In this document: positions 36,021 to 48,814 of the stretch, in pieces
Numbering within the stretch: the stretch's first letter is position 1
Layout of the letters: each line of letters opens with the position of its first letter
Notes under the pieces: model-generated
Database searches by the model: none
Seen by the model: the letters and a program-made list of their open reading frames with translations, nothing else
What the model was told of the DNA's origin: nothing
Source: Brassica napus
Lineage: Eukaryota; Streptophyta; Magnoliopsida; Brassicales; Brassicaceae
Assembly (NCBI RefSeq): GCF_020379485.1
Contig: NC_063452.1
Coordinates: forward strand, 57,557,338-57,621,337
Direction: 5' to 3'
DNA length: 64,000 nucleotides
Position numbers and translations under genes: made by a program

Positions 36021-36736
36021 GACTGGAGCAGGCTGAGCAGCAATAACAAAGGGACACGAGGGAATCTAGCAGAATTTTATCTAAACTATTTTCGATCTTT
36101 TTGTTTTTGCATTTTTTAAAGTAGTGAATAATGATTTCTGAAATTAAGGTATTCCGTTCACAAGCATGTGTGTTGTACAATTTCGCTTTAATACAGTATA
36201 TGGAATACTATTATGATTTACAGCTTTTTACATTACTTATTTGTGTCTTTCTTTTGGTTGTCGAGGATTGAATGAAAAAAAAAAGACAAAATACTTTGAT
36301 CATACTGCAGCGATATTAATCTTGAAGTTTAGAATCTGCACGTATCATACAAACTTGAGTTCCTTATTAAGACATGTTCTTCTTGCTGGTTGTCATCATC
36401 TTCAAAGTCATTAGCTTCTTATCATTTGTGCAAACTGGATTACCTCAACTCATATCTAACTAAATAAAATTTTAAACTGTATAGTGTACTTAGGATATAG
36501 AAATTTGAATATTAATCATATTGATCAATAATATTACTTATAAAATATAGAAGAAATATACATGTTTAACCATCAGCAAGTATGCATTCTTCTATTAATA
36601 AATTCAGAAATAATTGTTTATGGACTTGGTTGTTATGTTTGGCTTAACAACAATGTGAACTTAGGATTACTAACCAAAAAATTAAAATAGAAGCGTTGAT
36701 TTTTTTTTTGTCGGCAAATAGAAGCGTTGATTAGTT
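36021..36736. other. Intergenic, no gene seen
   Basis: AT-rich DNA between the chimeric pseudogene and the CACTA target site TTA (36737-36739). Confidence 0.6.
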
Positions 36737-36774
36737 TTACACTACAAGAAAACATCACCTTAACGAGGGCGGTT

Positions 36775-37200
36775 TTCCTCGTTATTTCGTCGTAAAAGAG
36801 GCTTTACGACGAAATAGCGAGGAAGCGTGTTTGCTCGTTACTCGTCCGTCGTAACACATATTTCCTCGCTAATTCGTCGTAACTTAGCGAGGAATATATT
36901 TCGTCGTAAAGACGAAGTAGGGCGATTCGTCGTAAAGACCACGTCAATATTCCACGCAAAGACGTCGCTACAATTCCTCGTAAATACCTCGAAATGAGTT
37001 TCTCGTAACCTACACGTAAATACCTTGAAAGAGTTTCCTCGCAAAATACACGTAACAACCACGAAACGATTTCCTCGTAAAATACTCGTAAACTTTTCCT
37101 CGTTATTTCCTCGCAAATGTTTCCTCGTAAAATAGTCGTTAATTGTTTCTCGTCATTTCCTCGTAAGGTTTCCACGTAAAGAGGTCGTACATTAGCTACG
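36775..37200. repeat. CACTA subterminal repeats, left end
   Basis: Dense short motifs of the type TCGTCGTAA, CCTCGTAAA and ACACGTAAA every 10-30 bp. Their complements fill the other end (about 44650-44890), and similar blocks lie internally (39300-39480, 39710-39910 and 40395-40600). Chance minus-strand open frames through this block, rich in RGN and LRG, are a by-product. Confidence 0.85.
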
Positions 37201-37370
37201 AATTTACTTAGTTTTTATTATTTTTACAGAATTTAAAAATATAATTAAAAAATAATTAAAATTATTTAATTTAATAATAAATTAAAATTAAAATAAAAAT
37301 AAATCAAAATGAAAATATTTTATATATAAATAAGTTTTGAATTTATATAATACAACAACCAAAAAAAAAA

Positions 37371-39166
<1,796 letters not shown>

Positions 39167-39299
39167 CTAAATTCCCTATACTAACCACCTAATCTATCAT
39201 AAACTAACCAAATTAGAGAGGAATCAGAGAGGCTAACCATTGCTACGAAATGGAGAGGAAGTAGAGAGGAAAGAAAGAGTGAGCGCTCGGGTGTATATA

Positions 39300-40620
39300 T
39301 AAGATTACATATCGTCGCAAATTCCTCGTAAGTTTACGACGAAATAGCGAGCAGTTACAAAGGCCCGTCTTTTTTTTTACGAGGAAATTGCGAGGAATCA
39401 CAAAGGCCCGTGTTTTTTTATACGAGGTATTAACGACGATTTACCTTACGAGGAATTAACGAGGCTTGCTTTCCTATAAATATACCCACAACTCTCACTC
39501 TCAAACCACACACAAACTCCCAAATCACACCTTATCTCAAATCACAATCCTCAAAAAAATCCTATTCAAATTATAAATATTTGAAAAAAATAGGAAAAGG
39601 AGAAGATATTAGAATTCATGTGGGCGAGACTTACGTATTATAATTGCTGGAAGTCTTGCCACATGTTAATCTGGTATTTCTCTCCTTTTCCTTTTTTTTT
39701 CAAGTTTGTACACTACGAGATATTTACGACGATTTGTACTTACGTGGAATTAACGGGTTTATGTATAAATCCGTTTACGTGGTCTTTACGACGATTTCTG
39801 CTTACGTGGAATTAACGAGTGTTTTGTTTAAATCATTTTACGTGGTAGTTACGACGATTTCATCCTACGAGGACTTTACGACGATTTGTGCTTACGTGGA
39901 ATTAACGAGTGTTATGTTTAAATCCCTAGAATCCGAAACCCGAAACCCGAAACCCGAAACCCAAACCCGAAACCCGAAACCCCATACCCGAAACCCCAAA
40001 CCCCAACCCCCAAACCCGAAACCCGAAACCCAAACCCCCATCTTTAATTTTCTACTTCATATATTCCAAACCCCATATTTAATTTTAAGTTTCGTCGTTA
40101 TTTTTAACGAGTGTTATGGTTAAATCCCTAGAACCCGAAACCCGAAACCCGAAACCCGAAACCCGAAACCCGAAACCCGAAATCCAAAACCCGAAACCCC
40201 AAACCCCGAACACCTAAACCCGAAACCCCAAACCCGAAACCAAAAACCCGAAACCCGAAACCCGAAATCCAAAACCCGGAACCCCAAAACCCGAAACCCC
40301 AAACCCCAAACCCAAAACCCGAAACCCCAAACCCCAAACCCCAAACCCCATATTCCTTATTTTCTACTTCATATATTCCAAACCCCATATTTATTTTTAG
40401 GTTTCGTCGTTATTTCCTCGTTGTATTACGTTATATTTACGACGATTTCATCCTACGTGGTTTTTACGACGAATTCATCCTACGTGGTATTTACGACGAT
40501 TTAGTCCTACGTGGAATTAACGAGTCCTTCGTCGTTATTTACTCATTGGAATACGAGGACTTTACGACGATTTAAGGTTACGTGGAATTAACGAGTGTTA
40601 TGTTTAAATCCCTAGAATCC
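39300..40620. repeat. Internal CACTA repeats: TTACGACG blocks and CCCGAAA arrays
   Basis: Between the two CACTA genes. Blocks of TTTACGACGATTT...TACGTGGAATTAACGAG-type repeats (39300-39480, 39710-39910, 40395-40600) alternate with arrays of 7-bp units CCCGAAA, with CCCCAAA and CCCAAAC variants (about 39932-40040, 40132-40349, 40616-40646). The unit differs by one base from the plant telomere repeat CCCTAAA. The array is read through as glycine/phenylalanine-rich frames on the minus strand, which are not genes. A CACTACGAGA at 39711 resembles a CACTA terminus. Confidence 0.85.
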
Positions 40621-40820
40621 AAACCCGAAACCCCAAACCCCATATTCCTTATTTTCTACTTCATATATTTCAAACCCCATCTTTATTTCCATTCCAAACC
40701 ACAATTCCCACATTTGCTTATTCATAAAACAAACTCCCACATTACCTTATTCATAAAACAAACCCCACATTATCTTATTCATAAAACAAACTCCCTCATC
40801 TTATTCATAAAACAAATACA

Positions 40821-43800
40821 TCATTCGGATACATCGACATTCTCGTCATCACTAGAAACATCATCATTTTCATTAAGCTCGTCTTCAACAGTTTCGTCTG
40901 TGGCATCATCGGTAAGATCTTCGTACTCGTGATTATGCGGATCAATGAGAAGGATATCATCAATTTCTTGTTCAGGTTCCTCAACTTCATTTATCTGTTC
41001 TTCTTGCAATGGTGGTTCTTCTCCACTGATGATTCGTCCTCGAGGTGTAACTTTGATTACTGCTAACCAATTTATACCTGAATCTCTCATCCGAGGGTAT
41101 GGAAGGAAGCTAACTTGGTCTGCTTGTGAAGCTAAGATGAAAGGCTCGAATTTGTTGTACCTTCGTCCACCGTTGACATCAACTACACCGAATTTGTTAG
41201 ACCGAACACCTCTGTTGACGACGGGGTCGAACCATTCACATTTGAAGAGGACGCATTTCAGCTTCAGTATCCCTGGAAATTCGACTTCAATAATCTCCGT
41301 CAAGATCCCGTAGAAATCTGTTTCCCCTTTCACACATATTCCATAGTTACTGGTCGCCCGTTGTCTACCATAGTCATATGTATGAAAAGTATAGCCTCGT
41401 GTGAAATACATCTGTGATGTGGTGACCTTTACAAGTGGAGATTGAATTACTTCGTGTAACCACTTAGGATAATCTGCATCGTCGTCGTCATAATCAACCT
41501 GCAAAAATAAAGAGAATGTTAATGAAATACAGATAATGTATGAAATTTTTTTAGTTAATACCTGATTCCGCAACCACTTAATGAAGTGTTGATCTTTCCT
41601 TTTGTCTACGTCACTTGTGGATATACCAGGAAATGTTTCTTCGACTTGAGAAACAAATAGGCTGTAAAATCACATTTTATAGGAATGAATCTCTCGCAAT
41701 TATACAATTAATTATACTTATATGTGTTTCGAAGTGTCAATATATGTTACCTTTCAAAATAACGAATCAATGGATCTTCGCAATTGAGTAGAATATAGGT
41801 GTGTGCACTATGAGCGTCTTGTTCACTCGACCACCAAACCTCTTTAGACTTCCCACCGAGTCGCCCAATCTGGCTAAAGATGTCTGGAACACCAGCAACT
41901 GCATATGTTGGCGCAACACCACCATCATCATATCTTCTTGGAGCTCTTCTCCGTGTACGTACTTTTGACGCAAAGTAGTACGATGTGAAGTGAGAAACTT
42001 CTTCCGTCAAACTTCCAGCAATTATAGAACCTTCAACTTTGGCGAGGTTCTTTGCTTTTCCCTTCAAATATTTCATGGCTCGCTCATACTGATACATCCA
42101 TCCGTAATGTACAGGTCCACGAAGCAATGCCTCATATGGGAGGTGGACAGCTAGATGCTCCATGACGTCAAAAAATCCGGGAGGAAATATCTTCTCCAAG
42201 TTGCACAATAAGATGGGAATGTTCTCCTGAAGCTGTTCCACAACTTCTTCTTTAAGAGTGCGTGTGCTCAGATCCCTGAAAAATGCTCCAATGCCTTTTA
42301 TATTCAAAAAAAAATTAAACACATTGTTAGTCATATATTATTTTGTAAATTATTGTGATATAATACACTACGTACCTGCAAGTGCTTCATGTACGTTTGT
42401 TGGAAGTAGCTCCGCAAATGCAAAGGGCAGTAGTCGTTGCATAAATACATGACAATCATGACTCTTCATCCCGGAGAACTTTTGACCCTTTTCAACACAT
42501 CTAGAGAGATTCGAAACATACCCATCGGGGAACTTCACTTCTGATGCCACCCAGTTGAACAACACCGACTTTTTTTCTGAAGATAATCTGAATATCGGAA
42601 CGGGAACTTGTCCATTGCTTTTAATATGTAACTCGCTTCTTGAGCAAATATCCGGCAAGTCCAACCTCGATTTTATGTTGTCTTTTGTCTTCCCTGGGAC
42701 ATTCAATATTGTATTCATGATGTTCTCAAAGAAATTCTTCTCTATATGCATCACATCGAGGTTGTGGCGCAGAAGAAGATCCTTCCAATATGGCAACTCC
42801 CAAAATATACTCTTCTTGTGCCAGTTGTGATGAACACCGTAAGAATCTGGCATATTACGAGGGACATGCCAATTACCACCCCAACGAACTGTTTCGTTAG
42901 CTCCGTAGTAGTCGATTTGCGCTTCAATTTGTTCTCCAGTTAGATATGGAGGAGGAGTGTCTCTCACAACCCTTTTGTGCCTAAACAAATTCTTGTTTCT
43001 TCGGTAAGGATGGCCAATGGGAAGAAATCGACGGTGACAATCAAACCAACTTGTCTTCCTACCATTCTTCAGTTGAAACGCATCTGTCGTTCCATTACAA
43101 TATGGACAAGCTAATCTCCCATGTGTAGTCCATCCAGACAACATCCCATAGGCAGGAAAATCACTTATGGTCCACAAAAGCATCGCTCGCATCGTAAAAT
43201 TCGTCTTCGTTGAACAGTCATACGTCCTCACCCCTGTTGACCACAAATCCTTCAACTCTTTTATCAGTGGTTGTAGGAAAACATCCAGGGACCTTTTTGG
43301 ATGGTTCGGACCAGGTATTAATATGGTCAAGAATAGTAACTCCCGTTGCATGCACATCTCCGGTGGCAGGTTGTATGGAGTAAGAAAGACTGGCCACAAT
43401 GAATATTGTCTCCCTGACATTCCGAACGGACTAAATCCATCTGTGCATAATCCGAGATACACATTCCGGATATTGCTAGCGAAATCTGGATGTACTTTGT
43501 TGAAATGTTTCCAGGCTCTTGCATCTGATGGATGAGTCATCTCACCATCCGTCTGAGTATGCTCGGCATGCCATCTCATCTTTCCAGCAGTCTGCTCTGA
43601 TTGATACAATCTTTTCAATCTATCTGTAATTGGTAGGTACCACATCCTTTGGTACGGTACCCTATTACGTCCCCGTCCTTGCGGCTTGAATCGTGGCTTC
43701 TTGCAGAATCGACATTCTTCTAGCTTCTCATCATCTCCCCAATAGATCATGCAGTTGTCGATGCAAACATCTATCATCTCCGAAGGCAACCCAAGACTAT

Positions 43801-44482
43801 AAACCAGTTTCTGAATCTCATAATAAGAATCAGCAGACACATTGTCTTCCGGCAAGTACTCTTTAAACAAGTCCGCCCATTCGTTCATGCAACTTTCAGG
43901 TAGATTGTGATCAGTTTTAATATTCATCATTCTAGCAGCTAACGACAATTTAGAGAGACCTTCTCTACAACCACTGTAAAGTGGTTGATTCGCCGCGTTT
44001 AACATTTCGTAAAACTTTTTTGCATCTATATTAGGTTCTTCATCTTCATCATGAGCTACGAATGCATCAGCTACCATATCATGAACCCTATCATAATCTA
44101 CCATCTCTTCCTGATGGTAACTATGTTCATTATGCAAATGATGATCAACCGGTTTTTTTTCCTGAAAATTGTTATTACTACTACTTGCTTCATTCTGATC
44201 ATAATTAAAACCCTCTCCATGTTGAAACCAGATATAGTAATTTGCCGTGTAACCTCTATTTATTAAATGCTTCCAAACATTTTCACGATTTGCCAGTTTC
44301 GAATTGTTGCATTTCCGACAAGGACAGAACATCTTACCACTTTCTTGGGCGAGCGGTGTTGAATCTGCTTGATGCATAAATGTCTCCAGACCCGCAAGGT
44401 ATTCTTTCGTCACTCTCCCGTTAGCATCTCTATGCATATACATCCACTTCCGCAACTCGTAAATAGTCCCGGAGCCAGCCAT
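40821..44482 (-). CDS. CACTA transposase, tnp2 type (TNPD-like), intact
   Basis: Four exons, 44482-42376, 42294-41751, 41661-41562 and 41498-40821, with GT/AG sites, giving an uninterrupted 1142-aa protein. The start chosen is MAGSGTIYELRKWMYMHRDA. A further in-frame Met 18 codons upstream (44536) is less likely because it opens with a Lys/Arg/His-rich leader from the UTR. Domains in order: Transpos_assoc zinc-binding N-terminus (FCPCRKCNNSKLANRENVWK), Transposase_21/tnp2 core (CRFCKKPRFKPQGRG; LDVMHIEKNFFENIMNTIL), DUF4218 (GPVHYGWMYQYERAMKYLKG) and DUF4216 (GVRSNKFGVVDVNGGRRYNK), then an acidic tail. It catalyses cut-and-paste at the CACTA termini in the nucleus. No stop or frameshift was found. 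Confidence 0.93.
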
Positions 44483-44918
44483 TTTTTTTCTTTCACGTTT
44501 TTTGTTGTTGGTGTGTTTAAAATGATGTTCAAACATCCATATTTATAGGAAAATTCGAATCTGGTAGTTGTAATTTTGCTATGAATTTATGACGAAAATC
44601 AATTAGGTGGGCAAAAAAAACGTGTAACGCCTATAAAGTTGGTGGATTCAAAAATTTCCTCGCTAAATACACGTAAACTATTACCTCGTAAATACCACGC
44701 AAAGTTTACGTCGTATTTACGAGGAAATAGTTTTTCCTCGTAAAATACTCGTAAAATTACATCCACGTTACGACGAAACAGTTTTGTCGTTACGTTACGA
44801 GGAAATAACGATGACTTTAGTTTTTCACGTAAATTCGTCGTAAACTCGACGCAAACTTACGAGGATTGTTTTTCCTCGTTAATTTTCGTAGTTAACCATG
44901 TGTTTTTTTGTAGTGTTA

Positions 44919-45674
44919 CCGTTTTTCTATTGGTATCATTACAAAAAAAAACCATATTAGGTTTATGTAAAATTCAAATATATCTTCTCTTAAACAAGTT
45001 AAACTTGCTAAGCTCTCACTAAAGAGAAAATATTATGAGAACGAAAAAATACAAGTCAGAATTTCACTATTTTCAAAAAAATAATTTTAAATAAATGAAA
45101 TTTTCCAAAAAACAATTAACAAAAAAAAGTATTTATATTTACATTAGTTAACCATAAATTCTTAATATACGACAAAATTACATACACTAACTTTCAAAAA
45201 TAATTATGTCAAAATAAAGTTAAAATCAATTTCTCAAAACCAAAAAGGGTTAAAATCAGTTTAAAATGACTAAAAAGTACCAAGAAGAAATTAACTAAAT
45301 ATCTAGGTTAAGTTTTTGAAAATTAAATTTTAAAAGTGTTGACATTCTTAAAAAAACATATATGTCAATATAAAATAGAAATAAGCTTAAATATGTTTTA
45401 AAAACAAAATTATAAGATAAACATTTATGAATTAATAAGTTGTTTAGAGCTGCTTTTGATTCTCAGAAAATCGCATTTACATTTTTTAATTGTTACCTTC
45501 AATCTATCAATATACCATTAGATTTTTCCATCATTATTTATAAGAATTTTGGTCAGAACATCACCAATTAATGCATTGAGAATTTTTTACAATTAAAAAA
45601 AAAAATCTAAATTACTTCTTCGTACTCCAACACCTTCGTAAGCTTAAGAATAGTGGAAATAAGTTTCTACTGTG
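44919..45674. other. AT-rich intergenic, no gene seen
   Basis: Lies between the CACTA element and the solo LTR; low-complexity A/T runs only. Confidence 0.6.
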
Positions 45675-45679
45675 ATATA

Positions 45680-46714
45680 TGTAGATCCTAAAATCTACAC
45701 TAAGAAGTTGATAGTGATCGGGAGTTCAATCTAGGGAAGAAATAACATGGGCAACGATATCTTTAGAACACAACGATGTAATCAAGTATGAGTCGACAAG
45801 AATGGAATATATTCGCAGGTCGAATATCATAGGGATATCGGGATTAAGAAGGATCGTGATTGAACTCGGGATCGAGCTGCCTACGTACCCGTCAAGGGAT
45901 CAAGTTTAAACATAGTTCGATTATAATCATCTCGAAAAATATGTCGGTTTCTTCGGTCATGGGCGAGACCTCGACTTCGTCGGTCCCGAGCTCGATGTTT
46001 GCTTCAAGCTCTCTTGTCTTGAATAATTAGTAGTTAGTGTACGATTGATAAGTTATCGAACTGCATATGATCTCTTTATATCGATCTTGTCGTATGAAGA
46101 TAAGGTCGATCATTAACATGATACGAGGGTCGTTATCGTCATGGATTCTTGTTTTCACAATTACAAAGATGTGTTTACGTCGTGAGATGATTATTGGGAA
46201 TCTCATCTCTCTCGTTCTTCTTAAACCATAAAGAAATGGATGACTTGTTTAATCATTAAACAGAGATATAATGATTCTATCATGTGTTGGTGGAAGAAGA
46301 TGTCGATCTTGCCGAGACCGAAGTCTCTCCACCTCTTCGTCAGTCTTTATTCTTTTGTTTTCATCCTTTTTGTCTTTGTTTCGTCCCCAGAGAAGATGCA
46401 TTCTTCGTTAGATCCAAGGCCTCTTTTATATGAGAGCAAGGTTGCTGCAAGAAGCTAGTAATATGGCTAATAATTTGTTGCACATGCTCCACCTTTCTAG
46501 CTACGACCTATTCTTTATTGATCACTCTCCGATATATAAGGAGAATGATTCTCTTTGTTCTTTGACTTATTCATACTCAAAGAACCTCGGGCTCTATGGG
46601 CCGACTTCGGGTTACGAGTTCTCATGGGCCTGTCTAAGCTCAACTCGAAGTCGTCGTTAGCCGGTTTCTTATCATTTTGGCGGGAAGGATTTAGTGCTAA
46701 ATTCTGGTCCAACA
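45680..46714 (-). mobile_element. Solo LTR of a retrotransposon
   Basis: Starts TGTAGATCC and ends GGTCCAACA (TG...CA ends with TGT/ACA inverted bases), flanked by perfect 5-bp duplications ATATA (45675-45679 and 46715-46719). There is no internal gag-pol. On the minus strand it reads TGTTGGACCAGAATTTAGCA at the start and has a TATAAAAGAGGCC promoter-like site (complement of about 46418-46430), supporting minus orientation. 1035 bp. Probably from unequal recombination between the two LTRs of a Gypsy-type element; the family is not determined. Confidence 0.85.
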
Positions 46715-46719
46715 ATATA

Positions 46720-47714
46720 CAAACAATATTCCAAAGTTATAACTTTTTTAAATTTACCAGTGACTAATATATCTGCATATGTCTAATGCAATCTATCAAA
46801 AGTACTATTATGTAGTAACTAAATATGGAATCGTTCATCCTGAAATCTACTATATATTTCACATTTTTATAGCAAATAATTATTTACAAAAAAATAAATA
46901 CCAAAAAGGTTACTGAAAATAAATTATGGCTTCAAAACTTAAAGAATTACTGAATCATTTTATTGGTCATCAAAATTTACAGATTTAAATATTAGAAATT
47001 ATTACACATTTATAAAATTATATATTTATATGAAATAAAGGTTATTTACCTATATTTCAAAAAAATAATTTAAATTCAATCAGATGATCTATAAAAAATA
47101 TATAATATACATACTATAATAGAAAACATTTTTATTTTATTAAATGTAGAGTATTATAAATTTTAAGAAAGATTTAAACATGATTACTAAAAGTTTAATA
47201 GAAAAATTTAATATGTTAACGTAAATTAATGATATTTCAAACAAATAAAATATTTCGTAACAAATAAATGACATAATATTTAAAAAACAAACTTAATTTT
47301 TTAAAAAAATCTAAGGTTTAAGTTATATTTAACATTAATATCATATAATTTTATAGACAAACGACAGATACGCGCGGTAAAATCTCTAATAAATATTAAA
47401 AGGACTTTTGGAGCAGTTATCAAAATCACCTCTATAAAAAAATTAAATCACATTTAGAATCTAATCAAAGTTACTTCATAAACAAACTGTCAAATTGGAA
47501 AATTCTCAGCAACGTCTAAGAAATTTAGTGAGCCTAAATAGCTTGAAGAACAAGGTATAGATGCAAAAGTTTCTTTATTTCCCATTTATATATATCTTTC
47601 TACACCCAGTATGTACAGCATCATTATCATCATAACAAATCAGAATCAGAAGAGACACACTATAACGAAAGATAAAAAAGGACAACTACATCATCTACTC
47701 ATACATTAAAATCC
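46720..47714. other. AT-rich intergenic and RING-gene 3' region
   Basis: No gene. Near 47365-47395 ACGCGCGGTAAAATCTCTAAT followed by AAATATTAAAAGGAC resembles a Helitron 3' end abutting a Helitron 5' end (compare 700-745), but the CTRR terminus is degenerate. The last 150 bp or so are likely the 3' UTR of the RING gene. Confidence 0.4.
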
Positions 47715-48734
47715 CTAGCCTCTATGATCTCTCCTATTCCTTTCATACTCAAGATCATCAGTAGGAAGCTCAAACCGACAAACCGGGCATGTGTTCTTCA
47801 TCTCTAGCCAAGGTAGTATACACTCTCCATGATAGTAATGCCAACAAGGAAGCCTAGAAACTTTCTCCTTCACCACAAAATCACCAATGCAGATCGCGCA
47901 AGCAATGTTCCCGCTGCTCAGTTCCTCAGAGGTGATCTCCACAACAGGAAGCTCATCAACAACCCTTTTGGACGCGGGAGGACTTGCCATGACCGAAGGC
48001 TCTTGATCGAATGGTTGCACAAAAACATCAAAGTAATCTACATGGTCGTCACCACCGGGTTCAGGAAAAATAGCTAGAATGTCTTCGTAAGTCACATCCA
48101 TAATAGAACTGCCTTCAAAAACGCCCATCATGAAATCGTCTAGAGCTTCTTCGTTAAAATCTTCAAGTAGAGCATAGTTGTTAACAGGTAACGCCAATTC
48201 ATCTCCTTCCTCCACATGACTAGTAGGTTGGACAGGATCTAATTCCCAATCGAGTACTTCGTCATCAGCCATCAACATGCCTTCTTCCTCCTCCGCGCAA
48301 AAGAGCTCTTCAATAAGATCCGTACCAGCTTCGACCCGACCCGAATCAGTTTCCTTATCCCCTGTAACCGAATCACACCGTATCTGACCCGACCCAGCCC
48401 CGGACCCGATTCCGAGCCTTAAATCAATCTCCCCATCCTCCTCCATGTCTACACCACGCGAGACACGTTGCATCTGATTCCGCCCGGCCGTCTCGATCTC
48501 GTGCGACTCTCTACCGAAGAAATCGATGAAGGAGTTCTCCAGATTCGATTCCGAATCCATAGGGGACGATCCAGACTCTGAGAAACGGGGATATGGATTG
48601 GTTTCTCTCTGAGGCAAGCCGGCGGATAAGTTCATGGCAGATCGAGAAGCCTCCGCATTGGTTGAGCTACCACCACCACCACCACGTCCACCGTCTTCTT
48701 CGACGTTAATTGGAAAACCGAAGAGTTTCGCCAT
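47715..48734 (-). CDS. RING-H2 E3 ubiquitin ligase
   Basis: Intronless, 339 aa. The C-terminal RING-H2 finger spans residues 279-319: C279, C282, C297, H299, H302, C305, C316, C319, in the contexts CAICIGDF, LPCWHYYHGEC and CPVCR. The long N-terminal region is acidic and probably disordered, with a Gly run at about residues 18-22 and no transmembrane segment. The finger recruits an E2 to transfer ubiquitin; substrates are unknown. It sits between bZIP3 and TRM1, the place of AT5G15820, a RING/U-box protein of unknown role. Only about 80 bp separate its ATG from a large tandem array, so its promoter is largely repeat-derived. Confidence 0.93.
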   Translation of the reverse strand: MAKLFGFPINVEEDGGRGGGGGSSTNAEASRSAMNLSAGLPQRETNPYPRFSESGSSPMDSESNLENSFIDFFGRESHEIETAGRNQMQRVSRGVDMEEDGEIDLRLGIGSGAGSGQIRCDSVTGDKETDSGRVEAGTDLIEELFCAEEEEGMLMADDEVLDWELDPVQPTSHVEEGDELALPVNNYALLEDFNEEALDDFMMGVFEGSSIMDVTYEDILAIFPEPGGDDHVDYFDVFVQPFDQEPSVMASPPASKRVVDELPVVEITSEELSSGNIACAICIGDFVVKEKVSRLPCWHYYHGECILPWLEMKNTCPVCRFELPTDDLEYERNRRDHRG

Positions 48735-48814
48735 TGCTCTGAGAGAGAAGAGAGTTCAAACTATTTTGTGAGAATGGACCAAAAATATTCGTAAATATTA
48801 CCACTCAAGGATTA

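Noticed and set aside
36804..37175. Arg/Leu/Glu-rich open frames at the CACTA end
   Set aside because: Produced by the short subterminal repeats, not a gene.
39930..40350. Interstitial telomere
   Set aside because: The unit is CCCGAAA/CCCCAAA, not CCCTAAA, and it lies inside a transposon bounded by its own target duplication, so it is not a fusion or healed chromosome end.
40120..40388. Glycine/phenylalanine-rich open frames (GFGVWGFGFWV type)
   Set aside because: Translation of the CCCGAAA/CCCCAAA array; 7-bp repeats cycle through all frames and give open reading by composition only.
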